Shown here in pieces: positions 9,502-18,462 of a stretch of DNA of 64,000 bases; within the stretch, counting starts at the first letter, position 1, and each line of letters begins with the position of its first letter. A model generated the notes under the pieces. That model saw only the letters and a list, made by a program, of their open reading frames with translations. It was not told where the DNA came from and did not search any database. The translations under genes and the position numbers were made by a program. Source of the DNA: Pseudomonas sihuiensis (GTDB lineage Bacteria; Pseudomonadota; Gammaproteobacteria; Pseudomonadales; Pseudomonadaceae); contig NZ_LT629797.1 in the NCBI RefSeq assembly GCF_900106015.1, positions 1,426,001 to 1,490,000 on the forward strand, given 5' to 3'.

Positions 9502-9719
9502 TATCCAGCTCGCCCGATCAGGCAAACCGCCACCTTACTTGCAGAAAGCTACATAAGCGTCTGTCAGCACGGAAAATCCCCATGTTAGAATCCGCCCGTT
9601 CATGCCCGGCCATCGCCTTTTGCCATGCCTGCTAGGCTTCACGGCAGAAAGTTGTATGGCAGGATGCCTGCCAGTTGCTGCCCTCCATCCCGCCCCTGGC
9701 AATACCTTCTCAAGGACAC

Positions 9720-10256
9720 ATGAGACTGAAACCCTTCTCTTTGCTGATCTGCCTGCTGACCTTGTCCTGCCCTGCTCTGGCCATGGGCAAGTCGATCTAT
9801 GGTCTGAATGAATATATTCACTTACAGGAACTGGACCTGCAGGTAGCCGCCAAACTCGACACTGGCGCCAAAACCGCGTCCTTGAGTGCCCGCGATATCA
9901 AACGCTTCAAGCGTGACGGAGAAACCTGGGTGCGTTTCGTGCTGGCCATCGACGATGCCCATGAGCGCACCATCGAGCGTCCGCTGGCGCGAATCAGCAA
10001 GATCAAACGCCGTGCTGGCGATTTCGACCCCGATGAAGGCAAGACCTATACGGCACGCCCGGTAATCGACCTTGAATTGTGCATGGGCCAGACCCTGCGC
10101 ACGATCGAAGTGAACTTGACCGACCGAAGCGCATTCCAATACCCGCTTCTGATCGGCTCCGAAGCGCTCAAGCACTTCGAAGCCATGGTCGATCCAAGCC
10201 TTAAATATGCAGCCGGCAAACCCGACTGCACCAATGACGCAACCCCTGGCGAGTAA
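9720..10256 (+). CDS. RimB/retropepsin-like aspartic protease-fold protein ("ATP-dependent zinc protease" family)
   Basis: 178 aa from the ATG at 9720, chosen over an upstream TTG because it gives a clean signal peptide (residues 1 to about 21, LICLLTLSCPALA) after AAGGAC. The periplasmic part has KLDTGAKTASLSA with the D-T-G triad at 47-49, the active-site signature of retropepsin-like proteases. The family name in databases (zinc protease) is historical. It is followed after 5 bases by the membrane transglutaminase-like gene and then the RimK-like ligase. This trio is a recurrent gene set whose function I do not know. TAGAAT at 9586-9591 is a possible -10 box. Confidence 0.82.
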   Translation: MRLKPFSLLICLLTLSCPALAMGKSIYGLNEYIHLQELDLQVAAKLDTGAKTASLSARDIKRFKRDGETWVRFVLAIDDAHERTIERPLARISKIKRRAGDFDPDEGKTYTARPVIDLELCMGQTLRTIEVNLTDRSAFQYPLLIGSEALKHFEAMVDPSLKYAAGKPDCTNDATPGE

Positions 10257-10261
10257 TTCCC

Positions 10262-11788
10262 ATGCGCTCTCTGAACCTGCATCTGAAAGTCCTGATCACC
10301 CTCTTGGTGGCCCTGGGCGTTCTGATTACGGCATACCAAATCTTCATTCTCGGCATTCCGGTGACCGAGGACGAGACCGACGATCTGTGGAACATCGATG
10401 CCAAGGTCGAATTCCAGGCGACGCCGCGTGAGCCGGTGAAGCTGCAGATGTTCGTGCCGCCGCTGAACCAGGATTACGTGAGCCTCAACGAGAGTTTCAT
10501 CTCCAACAATTACGGCGTCAGCGTCAACCGTGTCGACGGCAACCGCCGCGTCACCTGGTCGGCACGTCGTGCCAATGGCAAGCAGACCCTCTATTACCGA
10601 CTGGTTCTGACCAAGCGTTACAGCGGCGAGCAGGCGCCTGCAAAAGGCCCGATCTTCCGCGACAGCATCCCGGTCGAAGGCCCCGAGAAGATCGCGGCCG
10701 AAGCCCTGCTGGCACCGATTCGCCAGCACTCGGCGGATGTCGAGACCTTCATCAGCGAAACCATCAAGCGCGCCAACAACGTCAACGATGACAACGTGAA
10801 ACTGCTGCTCGGCGGCGATGCCTCCACCGCCAACAAGGCCAAGGTCGTCGACCTGCTGCTGTCCATCGCCCACGTGCCGATGGAGCGCGTACACACCATT
10901 CGCCTGCAGGCCGAGGTCGCTCAGTCGCCGGAGCTTTGGCTGCGTAGCTTCAATGGCCAGAAATGGCTGTACTTCAACCCCGAATCCGGTGAGCAGGGCC
11001 TGCCGGAGGACCGCCTGGTCTGGTGGATCGGCGACGGTGATCTGGTCAGCCTCGAAGGCGGCCGTCAGGCGCAAGTCAGCTTCAGTCTGAACAACAGCGA
11101 GATGAACGCCATCCGCCTGGCCAAACTGACCGATGAGAACACCGACGCCAGCTTCCTTGAATACTCGCTGTACGGCCTGCCGCTGCAGACCCAGCAGACG
11201 TTCATGATCATGGTGATGATCCCGATCGGTGTGCTGGTCATCCTGATCCTGCGCAACCTCGGCGGCCTGCAGACCCTGGGTACCTTTACCCCGGTGCTGA
11301 TCGCCCTCGCCTTCCGCGAAACCCAACTGGGCTTCGGTATCTTCCTGTTCACCGTGATCACCGCGCTCGGCCTGTCATTACGCTCCTATCTGGAACATCT
11401 GAAGCTGCAGATGCTGCCGCGCCTGTCGGTGGTACTGACCTTCGTCGTGGTACTGATCGCCGCCATCAGCCTGTTCAGCCACAAGCTGGGCCTGGAGCGC
11501 GGCCTGTCGGTTGCACTGTTCCCGATGGTGATTCTGACCATGACCATCGAGCGCCTGTCGATCACCTGGGAAGAACGTGGCGGCAGCCATGCCTTCAAGG
11601 TCGCCATCGGCACCCTGTTCGCCGCCACCATCGCGCACCTGCTGATGAGCGTGCCGGAGCTGGTGTACTTCGTGTTCACCTTCCCGGCGATTCTGCTGAT
11701 CCTGGTGGGCTTCATGCTGGCGATGGGGCGTTACCGCGGTTACCGCCTGACCGAACTGTTCCGTTTCAAAGCCTTCCTCAAGGACTAA
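10262..11788 (+). CDS. Inactive transglutaminase-like protein fused to seven transmembrane helices
   Basis: 508 aa. One N-terminal membrane anchor (about residues 9-28) is followed by a periplasmic region with a transglutaminase-like fold (about 60-290). Then comes a block of hydrophobic helices from about residue 310 to the C-terminus (TFMIMVMIPIGVLVILIL and six more). I cannot see a complete Cys-His-Asp triad, in line with the family name. The gene lies between the retropepsin-like gene (5 bases upstream) and the ATP-grasp ligase (4 bases downstream), so the three probably form one transcript. It could act as the membrane hub of the set; that role is inference. Confidence 0.82.
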   Translation: MRSLNLHLKVLITLLVALGVLITAYQIFILGIPVTEDETDDLWNIDAKVEFQATPREPVKLQMFVPPLNQDYVSLNESFISNNYGVSVNRVDGNRRVTWSARRANGKQTLYYRLVLTKRYSGEQAPAKGPIFRDSIPVEGPEKIAAEALLAPIRQHSADVETFISETIKRANNVNDDNVKLLLGGDASTANKAKVVDLLLSIAHVPMERVHTIRLQAEVAQSPELWLRSFNGQKWLYFNPESGEQGLPEDRLVWWIGDGDLVSLEGGRQAQVSFSLNNSEMNAIRLAKLTDENTDASFLEYSLYGLPLQTQQTFMIMVMIPIGVLVILILRNLGGLQTLGTFTPVLIALAFRETQLGFGIFLFTVITALGLSLRSYLEHLKLQMLPRLSVVLTFVVVLIAAISLFSHKLGLERGLSVALFPMVILTMTIERLSITWEERGGSHAFKVAIGTLFAATIAHLLMSVPELVYFVFTFPAILLILVGFMLAMGRYRGYRLTELFRFKAFLKD

Positions 11789-11792
11789 GACC

Positions 11793-12779
11793 ATGTTCGG
11801 CCTGATCAAGACGTGGAAGGCCCTTGAAGCCAAGGGCATCATGGGCATCAACCGACGCAACGCGGACTACGTGCTGAAGTACAACAAACGGCACCTGTAC
11901 CCGATCGTCGACGACAAGATCATCACCAAGGAGCGGGCCATCGAGGCCGGCATCGATGTGCCGGAACTGTACGGCATCATCGACACCGAGAAGGGAATCG
12001 ACAAGCTCGACGAGATCATCGCCGGGCGCACCGATTTCGTCATCAAGCCGGCGCAGGGCGCGGGCGGTGACGGCATCATGGTCATCGCCGACCGCTTCGA
12101 GGACCGCTTCAAGACGGTGTCCGGCAAGATCGTCAGCCACGAGGAGCTGGAGCAGCAGATTTCCAGCATCCTCTCCGGCCTGTACTCGCTCGGCGGTCAC
12201 CGCGACCGTGCGCTGATCGAGTACCGCGTCACCCCGGACACCATCTTCAAGAGCATCAGCTACGAAGGCGTGCCGGACATTCGCATCATCGTGCTGATGG
12301 GCTACCCGGTGATGGCCATGCTGCGTCTGCCAACCCGCCAGTCCAACGGCAAGGCCAACCTGCACCAGGGCGCCATCGGCGTGGGTGTGGATCTGGCCAC
12401 TGGCGTCACCCTGCGTGGCACCTGGCTGAACAACAAGATCAGCAAGCACCCGGACACCACCAACGCGGTGGACGGCGTGCAACTGCCAAACTGGGACGGT
12501 TTCATGAAGCTCGCTGCCGGCTGCTACGAGTTGTGCGGCCTGGGTTACATCGGCGTGGACATGGTGCTGGATCAGGACAAGGGCCCGCTGATTCTCGAGC
12601 TCAACGCCCGCCCGGGTCTGAATATCCAGATCGCCAATGACTGTGGCCTGACCCACCGCGCCCATGCCGTGGAAGCCCGCCTGGAAGAACTGAAAGCCAA
12701 GGGCATTCAGGAAGACGCAGAAGAGCGCGTGCGTTTCTCCCAGGAGCTGTTTGGTCACATCGCCAGCAAGGAAATCTGA
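11793..12779 (+). CDS. RimK-like alpha-L-glutamate ligase-related ATP-grasp protein
   Basis: 328-aa cytosolic ATP-grasp enzyme. Signatures are the ATP-binding stretch FVIKPAQGAGGDGIMVI and the metal-binding end LILELNARPGLNIQIAN. RimK enzymes add glutamate to a peptide carboxylate; the acceptor here is unknown. The gene starts 4 bases after the membrane gene. Putting a ligase in the cytosol and a D-T-G protease in the periplasm in one operon suggests a modification that is made and later trimmed, but this is speculation. Confidence 0.85.
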   Translation: MFGLIKTWKALEAKGIMGINRRNADYVLKYNKRHLYPIVDDKIITKERAIEAGIDVPELYGIIDTEKGIDKLDEIIAGRTDFVIKPAQGAGGDGIMVIADRFEDRFKTVSGKIVSHEELEQQISSILSGLYSLGGHRDRALIEYRVTPDTIFKSISYEGVPDIRIIVLMGYPVMAMLRLPTRQSNGKANLHQGAIGVGVDLATGVTLRGTWLNNKISKHPDTTNAVDGVQLPNWDGFMKLAAGCYELCGLGYIGVDMVLDQDKGPLILELNARPGLNIQIANDCGLTHRAHAVEARLEELKAKGIQEDAEERVRFSQELFGHIASKEI

Positions 12780-12788
12780 CCAGCGAAC

Positions 12789-12816
12789 GTCGTAAGGTGC
12801 CGCCGCACCTTACGAC
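12789..12816. terminator. Hairpin between convergent genes
   Basis: A 12-bp perfect stem (GTCGTAAGGTGC with its complement) encloses the loop CGCC. It lies between the ATP-grasp gene and the end of the convergent MalT-like gene. No T-tract follows on either strand, so it may be a REP-like or stabilising structure and not a true terminator. Confidence 0.5.
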
Positions 12817-12863
12817 TCGCTCGATGCACCCTCGCCGGCTCGCCCCCCCCTCACCCCACCGTC

Positions 12864-15587
12864 TCATGCCTCGCTCAGTAGCCCCAGGCTCTTGCCCTTG
12901 AGTACGGCTTGCGTGCGGCTGCGTACGCCCAACCTGGAAAACAGGTTATGCAGGTGCCATTTGATGGTGGCCTCGGACAAGTGCACCGCCTCGGCGATAT
13001 CGCGATTCGACAGCCCCGCTGCCACGAGCCGCAATATCTCCCGCTCGCGATGGCTGACACCCTGATTTTCCTCGAGACTTTCTGGATCGATAGCCAACCT
13101 GCGGCACTGCTCACGAAGCATTTCGGCAACGCCCTGCCAGACAGCGGCGCGCTTGGGCTCGGCGCGGCTCCAGGCATTCCAGAGTGGCAGCAGCCACAGT
13201 GCATCGTCCTGAAACAAGCGGCGATAGCCGCATTGCCAGGCCTCTTCGAGTGTCGCCTGCAACAGCGCGAAGGCTTTTTCGCCGTTACCTTTGTTCCAGT
13301 AAGCCACTGACAGCAGCAGGCTCAGGTGCAGACGCCGATCACGCTGGTGGTCCGCTCCCTGCTTGGCCAGGCACGCCTCCAGGCTGGCCTGGGCTCTTTC
13401 CACCCGTTGCTCGCTCAGCGCCAGGCGCGCCTGGCTCAGCGCCAACGCCGTATGCGCATCGCCATAGCGCTCGATGGGCAATACAGCGAGATGCCGCTCC
13501 AACTGAAGATAAATACGCTGCGCCTCGTTGGGCCTGCGTAGCCACAGCAGGAACTGCACCTTGCAACCCATGGCGATGGCGAATACCCGCTCGTAGCCCG
13601 GCCCCTGCAAACCGCTCAACCACTCGTCGAGTTCTTCCAGCCCCTGCTCACCGGCACCGCCAAAGAAGCGCGCACGCGCCATGACCAGCTTGCCGCGGCT
13701 GATCAACTCCACCGGCGTGGCAACATCACGCCAGGTGGTGGCCAGCGGCAGCTCGGCGAGAATCGCAGCGTGGCGATCCTGTTCGTAAAGCAGATCGGCA
13801 TAGGCAAGCCCGAGCGGACCGCCAACCCGGCTGCGCCGCCCAAACACCTGCTCGACCCTTGCCCGCGCCGCCTCGGCCAGGGAGCGGCCACACTCCAGTT
13901 CGCCGTACTCCTTGCAGATCAGCGCCTCGATCAGGCTGGCCATCACGTGCAGGTACTCACTCTCGCACTGACGCAGGTTCTCCCGCGCCACGGCAATCGC
14001 CTTGGCCGCCTCACCGAACTCACCGAGCAGAGCGAACGCCGCGGCCTGCACGCAGGCCAGGCTGGCGCGAAATACCGGCTGATTCTTTGGTACCAGCGCC
14101 AGCCAGTGACTGGCGACCTTGAGGCAGGCGTCGAGTTTGTCCTGATAGAGCAACACCAGTGCCTTGAGCACCTGAGCGGCAGCCAGCAGCTCGATCAGGC
14201 CGAAGTGGATGCCCGTGCCGCGCCCTTGCGTCAGGCGTGCGCTGACCTCCTCGATCAACGCCTCGGACTCGGCAAACTTCTGTTCAAAGGCCAGCTGCCA
14301 GGCATAGAAGATCTGGAACACCGGCTGCTCGGTGATCACCAGCGGTGGGATGTCCTTGAGAATGGCGAGGATGCCGTAGACCCGATTACCGGCGATCAGA
14401 CGCGCGCCCTGACGTTCCAACAGCTCGGCGGCGAAAGCATAATCGCGAGCGCGCAGGGCGTACTTGATCGACTTGTCGGCCAGATCATGGTTTTCGCACC
14501 AGCGCGCAGCGGCGTGCAACAGATGAACCGGATCGCCGCGCCTGGCCAGGCGCCCCTGAAGAAAGTCAGCAAACAGGTGGTGATAACGGAACCATTGGCC
14601 CTGCTCGTCTAGCGCGATCACGAACAGTTGCTCGGCCTGCAGCCGGCGCAGCATGTCGCGACCGTCCTGGCGTCCAGTCAGCGCGTTGCACAACTCAGCG
14701 TTGAATTCGTCGAGGACCGAAGTCTGGTCGAGAAACAGCTGCACGGCTTCCGGCAGGCTGGCCACCACATCTTCGGCCAGATAATCGGCGATGTTGCGTT
14801 CGGTCCCTGACAGGCCAGCGAGAAAGGCCGCGCGATTATGCTGGCGCGGCAAGGCCAGCGCCGCCAGGTGCAACGCGGTGATCCAGCCTTCAGTGCGCGT
14901 ATACAGCTGGTTGAGTTCGCTTTCCTCAAGCGCAAGACCTTTGATGTTGCGCAGGTACGCCGCCGTTTCCGCGCGCGTCAGCCGCAAGTCCTCGGCCTTG
15001 AGCCAGAACGCCCAGGCACCGAGCGATGGCGACTCATCGAGAAAACGCGGTTGATATCGGGTGCTGACCACCAGGCGCACCTGCTTGGGCAAGCGCTCGA
15101 TCAGATAACGCGCCCCCTGGTCGAGGGATGGATGGCGTATACGGTGAAAGTCATCGAGCATCAGATAGAGCGTTTGCGGCAGGCCTTTGAGGTCATCGAG
15201 CAGCGCATCTATCACCGCCTCCAGCGGCCAACTGATCTCGCCCTGCAGCAGCGCCGCGGCGCTACTGCCGAAGCCGGGACAGGCGGCGACAACCGCCGCC
15301 ACCAGATACTGCAGAAACCTCGCCGGTTCGCTATCACTTTCATCGCACGACAGCCAGGCGACCCGCGTCCCCTGCCCCTGCAAACGGCTACGCAGTTGGC
15401 TAAGGACAGTGCTCTTGCCAAAGCCGGCGGGTGCGCTGAGCACGATCAGGCGCTGCTCGCTGGCGTCCAGCAAACGCTCGAGCAAGGCCGCGCGCTCCAG
15501 CAGCGGTGCACCCTCGGCATGGGCGGGATACAGCTTGGTACGCAACAGCGGCACAGCGGATTGGCAGGACGGATTCTGGCTATTCAT
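12864..15587 (-). CDS. MalT-like LuxR-family transcriptional regulator (second of tandem pair)
   Basis: 907 aa. An N-terminal STAND/AAA-type ATPase has Walker A APAGFGKST (52-60). It is followed by a winged-helix and long helical-repeat region and a C-terminal LuxR helix-turn-helix (VSHREREILRLVAAGLSNRDIAEA ... IKWHLHNLFSRL). This is the MalT architecture in which a ligand triggers ATP-driven oligomerisation. The start overlaps the stop of the upstream paralogue by 4 bases (TCAT), so the two are co-translated. No obvious target genes lie next to it, and the ligand is unknown. Confidence 0.9.
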   Translation of the reverse strand: MNSQNPSCQSAVPLLRTKLYPAHAEGAPLLERAALLERLLDASEQRLIVLSAPAGFGKSTVLSQLRSRLQGQGTRVAWLSCDESDSEPARFLQYLVAAVVAACPGFGSSAAALLQGEISWPLEAVIDALLDDLKGLPQTLYLMLDDFHRIRHPSLDQGARYLIERLPKQVRLVVSTRYQPRFLDESPSLGAWAFWLKAEDLRLTRAETAAYLRNIKGLALEESELNQLYTRTEGWITALHLAALALPRQHNRAAFLAGLSGTERNIADYLAEDVVASLPEAVQLFLDQTSVLDEFNAELCNALTGRQDGRDMLRRLQAEQLFVIALDEQGQWFRYHHLFADFLQGRLARRGDPVHLLHAAARWCENHDLADKSIKYALRARDYAFAAELLERQGARLIAGNRVYGILAILKDIPPLVITEQPVFQIFYAWQLAFEQKFAESEALIEEVSARLTQGRGTGIHFGLIELLAAAQVLKALVLLYQDKLDACLKVASHWLALVPKNQPVFRASLACVQAAAFALLGEFGEAAKAIAVARENLRQCESEYLHVMASLIEALICKEYGELECGRSLAEAARARVEQVFGRRSRVGGPLGLAYADLLYEQDRHAAILAELPLATTWRDVATPVELISRGKLVMARARFFGGAGEQGLEELDEWLSGLQGPGYERVFAIAMGCKVQFLLWLRRPNEAQRIYLQLERHLAVLPIERYGDAHTALALSQARLALSEQRVERAQASLEACLAKQGADHQRDRRLHLSLLLSVAYWNKGNGEKAFALLQATLEEAWQCGYRRLFQDDALWLLPLWNAWSRAEPKRAAVWQGVAEMLREQCRRLAIDPESLEENQGVSHREREILRLVAAGLSNRDIAEAVHLSEATIKWHLHNLFSRLGVRSRTQAVLKGKSLGLLSEA

Positions 15588-18298
15588 GATTCGAGTAGGC
15601 TCAGCTCGCGGGCACGGCGGATGGCTTGAGTACGATTACGCACCTTGAGCTTTTCGTAGATGTTGTGCAGGTGCCATTTGACGGTACCCAGGGCCAGCGC
15701 CAACTGCTGGCCGATCTCATCATTGGACATGCCCTTGGCGGCCAGACAGACCACCTCACGTTCGCGCTCGGTCAGCCCCTCCTCTAGCACGTCCAGGGTG
15801 TGATGCGATTCCTGGCCGGGCCAGGCGCTCAACAGACTGCGGATGAACGCCTGCAGCGCCGGCTGGCGCTCGACGGACTCCAACTGCTGCAGCAACTGGC
15901 GTATGGCCTCGCCTTCCTCGATGAACAGGCTGCGCGCCTCTTCCCGCTCGGCGCCGATCAGGCATTGCACCAGCAGGCTCTGCGCCCGCTCCCGGTAGCC
16001 CAGGCGCTGGTAGCTCAGCGCAGCGAGCAGATCCAGGCGCAGCTGATGCAGCCCGTGCCGGCCATCCTGCAACTGGCTGCGCAACTGGGTGATCTCATGT
16101 AGCGCTTCGCTGTAATTGCCACGCGCCTGCTGCAGGCGAACGCGGGTCAGACCGAGTACCCATGGCACCGGATTGAAACTGAACTGCGTGTAATGCCCCG
16201 CCAGCTTGCTCCAGTCCACCGACTTCAGGCGCTGCTCTGCGCGCTTGCTGCGGTCGGCCAAGGGCTCCTGCAGAATCAGCGCAATCTCCTCACCCACCGC
16301 TTGTACGTAGAAGCGCCAGGAGTGGTTGCGCGCCGCCAGGTTCTGCATCAGCACCAGGGTCGCGAGCGCTTCTTTGGGAGCGCCCTGCTGGCGCTGAACC
16401 CGCGCCAGGCACAGCATCGCCTGGGCATACAGGTCGATTGGATTGATCACATCGACCGTGGCCAAGGCCCAGCGCAGCCGATCCTGCAGACCGTCCAGAC
16501 GACCCTGGTGATAGGCGATCAGCGACTCGCTGATGGTGGGTAGAACCAGGGCGCGGGACTTTTTACCGAACCAGGGCATCATCCGCGCACGCAGCTGCTC
16601 GAACAGCAGTTGCGCCTGCTTTACCCGCCCTTGTTCCAGGCACAGGAGCACTTCCACGTTGGCCAACTGCATGTCCAGATAACGGCCTTCGAGGAAATGG
16701 TTGCGCTGTTGCGCCAGCGCCAGCAACTTGCGCGCCTGCTCGGCCTGGCCAAGCATGACGTTGGCCAGGGCGCCAACGGTGAGGATCGCCACTTCGAGAA
16801 ACGCGGTGTGTTGCCCCAGCTGCGCCTCGATGCGCCGCGCCAGATCGACGCAGGTATCCAGGTCATCCTTTTGCAAGGCGATCACCGCCTTGATCGCCAG
16901 AGTCGCCAGCACCTTGTCACTCAACGGCCCACTGGTGCGCGAATCGGCCCAGCGCTCCAGCAGCTCATCGAGCATGCCGTTGGCCTCGTTCAGGCCCAGC
17001 TCGGCCGCACGGGTCCAGACATCGGCAAGCACCAGCACCGGAAAGCGCGCGGCGATTTCGCCCGGCACATGCTGTCGCCATTTGTAGATGAGGTTGAGCT
17101 GGCCGCGGTTGATCAGCTCCAGACCGCAGCCGTCGAGCAACGCGGCGAGCATCTCGGCGTCTTCGGCCAGGCAGGCGTGCTCGATAGCCAGGTTCTGCAT
17201 ATGGTGGTTGGTGAACCACAGGCTGGCATTGAAATGCAGCTGCTTGAAGCGCTCCGGGTCGCGATCCTTGAGACGGCTGCGGAGAAACTCGGCGAACAGA
17301 TTATGGAAGCGATACCACTGGCGTTCGCGATCCATGGGCAGGAGAAACAGCTGCATGGCCTCCAGCTCTTCCAGCAGTTGCTGGCCATCCTGACGCGCGG
17401 TCAGGGCATTGACCAGCTCGCCACTAAGCTGCTGCGCCACTCCTAGCGCCAACAGCTGTTCCTGGCGCTCGCCAGGTAACTGCTCGAACACCGAGCGCAG
17501 CAAGTAATCGCCAACCACGTTCTTGTCTGCACCCAATTCGGCCAGACGTTCAGTCGGTTGCGGGTGGTTGCGCAGCCACAAGCTGGCCAGATGCACCCCC
17601 ACCACCCAGCCCTCGGTATGGCGGTAAAGCGCGCCGAACGTCTCTGGATCGAGCTGCAGGCCGCTGCGCTCCAGATAACCGCGCGTCTCTTCAGGGTTGA
17701 GCCTGAGCTCATCACTGCCCAGTTCCAGCAACAATCCCTTGGCGCGTAACGTGGCAAGACTCAGGGCCGGCTGCGAACGGCTGCCGATGGCCAGGGTGAA
17801 ATTCGGGGGCGCCATCTTGACCAGGCGATTGAGTGCAGCGAGCAGCTCGCCATCCTGGATCAGATGCAGATCGTCGAGCACCAGCAGCAGCGGCTCCGAA
17901 CGCTGCGACAGATCCACCAGCAGACTTTCCATCACAGCCTCGACCGGCACCCGCATGGTATTGCGCAGGTAGCCCAGGGCGTAATCACCCAGGCCGGGCA
18001 GTGCACGCCCCAATGCTTCGATCAGTTGCTGGAAGAAACGTACCGGCTCATCATCAGCAGAGCCCAGCGATAGCCACGCAACAGCGCTGCCGGCCTGACG
18101 ACGCTGCTCGACCAGCATCGCCAACGCGGTGGTCTTGCCAAAACCAGCAGGCGCGCAAAACAGCACGAGGCGGGCGTGGGGGTGGGCCGAAAGCGCGGCT
18201 TCCACCTGGGGCCTTGCCAGATAGTCCGCGGATGCCTGGGGCGGCGACAGTTTTGAACGCAGCAGGCTTCCAGTGGCTGGGCCGATCACTACATCCAT
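15584..18298 (-). CDS. MalT-like LuxR-family transcriptional regulator (first of tandem pair)
   Basis: 904 aa from the ATG at 18298. I prefer this start over ATGs at 18319 and 18346 because GAAGGA precedes it by about 8 bases and the family normally begins close to LLRSKLSPP. Walker A is APAGFGKTT. The C-terminal LuxR helix-turn-helix is LTEREREVVCLAAKGMSNDEIG ... VKWHLHNIYEKL. It shares only family-level resemblance with the downstream copy, so this is an old duplication. An AACAATAA motif at 18319-18326 lies just upstream of the Shine-Dalgarno sequence, suggesting Hfq/Crc control. Confidence 0.9.
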   Translation of the reverse strand: MDVVIGPATGSLLRSKLSPPQASADYLARPQVEAALSAHPHARLVLFCAPAGFGKTTALAMLVEQRRQAGSAVAWLSLGSADDEPVRFFQQLIEALGRALPGLGDYALGYLRNTMRVPVEAVMESLLVDLSQRSEPLLLVLDDLHLIQDGELLAALNRLVKMAPPNFTLAIGSRSQPALSLATLRAKGLLLELGSDELRLNPEETRGYLERSGLQLDPETFGALYRHTEGWVVGVHLASLWLRNHPQPTERLAELGADKNVVGDYLLRSVFEQLPGERQEQLLALGVAQQLSGELVNALTARQDGQQLLEELEAMQLFLLPMDRERQWYRFHNLFAEFLRSRLKDRDPERFKQLHFNASLWFTNHHMQNLAIEHACLAEDAEMLAALLDGCGLELINRGQLNLIYKWRQHVPGEIAARFPVLVLADVWTRAAELGLNEANGMLDELLERWADSRTSGPLSDKVLATLAIKAVIALQKDDLDTCVDLARRIEAQLGQHTAFLEVAILTVGALANVMLGQAEQARKLLALAQQRNHFLEGRYLDMQLANVEVLLCLEQGRVKQAQLLFEQLRARMMPWFGKKSRALVLPTISESLIAYHQGRLDGLQDRLRWALATVDVINPIDLYAQAMLCLARVQRQQGAPKEALATLVLMQNLAARNHSWRFYVQAVGEEIALILQEPLADRSKRAEQRLKSVDWSKLAGHYTQFSFNPVPWVLGLTRVRLQQARGNYSEALHEITQLRSQLQDGRHGLHQLRLDLLAALSYQRLGYRERAQSLLVQCLIGAEREEARSLFIEEGEAIRQLLQQLESVERQPALQAFIRSLLSAWPGQESHHTLDVLEEGLTEREREVVCLAAKGMSNDEIGQQLALALGTVKWHLHNIYEKLKVRNRTQAIRRARELSLLES

Positions 18299-18318
18299 GG
18301 CCTGGATTCCTTCATTCA

Positions 18319-18326
18319 TTATTGTT
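18319..18326 (-). promoter_or_regulatory. Putative Hfq/Crc A-rich site before the MalT-like gene
   Basis: AACAATAA on the minus strand fits the AANAANAA motif bound by Hfq/Crc in pseudomonads. It stands 5 bases before the Shine-Dalgarno GAAGGA of the start at 18298. Confidence 0.4.
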
Positions 18327-18462
18327 TTGGTACGGTAGTTCAACATCCTGGCACGACCCCATACTAATCAGCCGAGCGTACCGCAGCAAACCTGGCCGAA
18401 ACCCTAGGATGAATATAAGCGGCGGACTACAATCGCTCCTTCACCCCATTCGACTGCCACGC

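Noticed and set aside
17833..18462. N-terminal extension of pabB
   Set aside because: It overlaps the start of the divergent MalT-like gene and has low-complexity shadow sequence; pabB proper begins at 18463.
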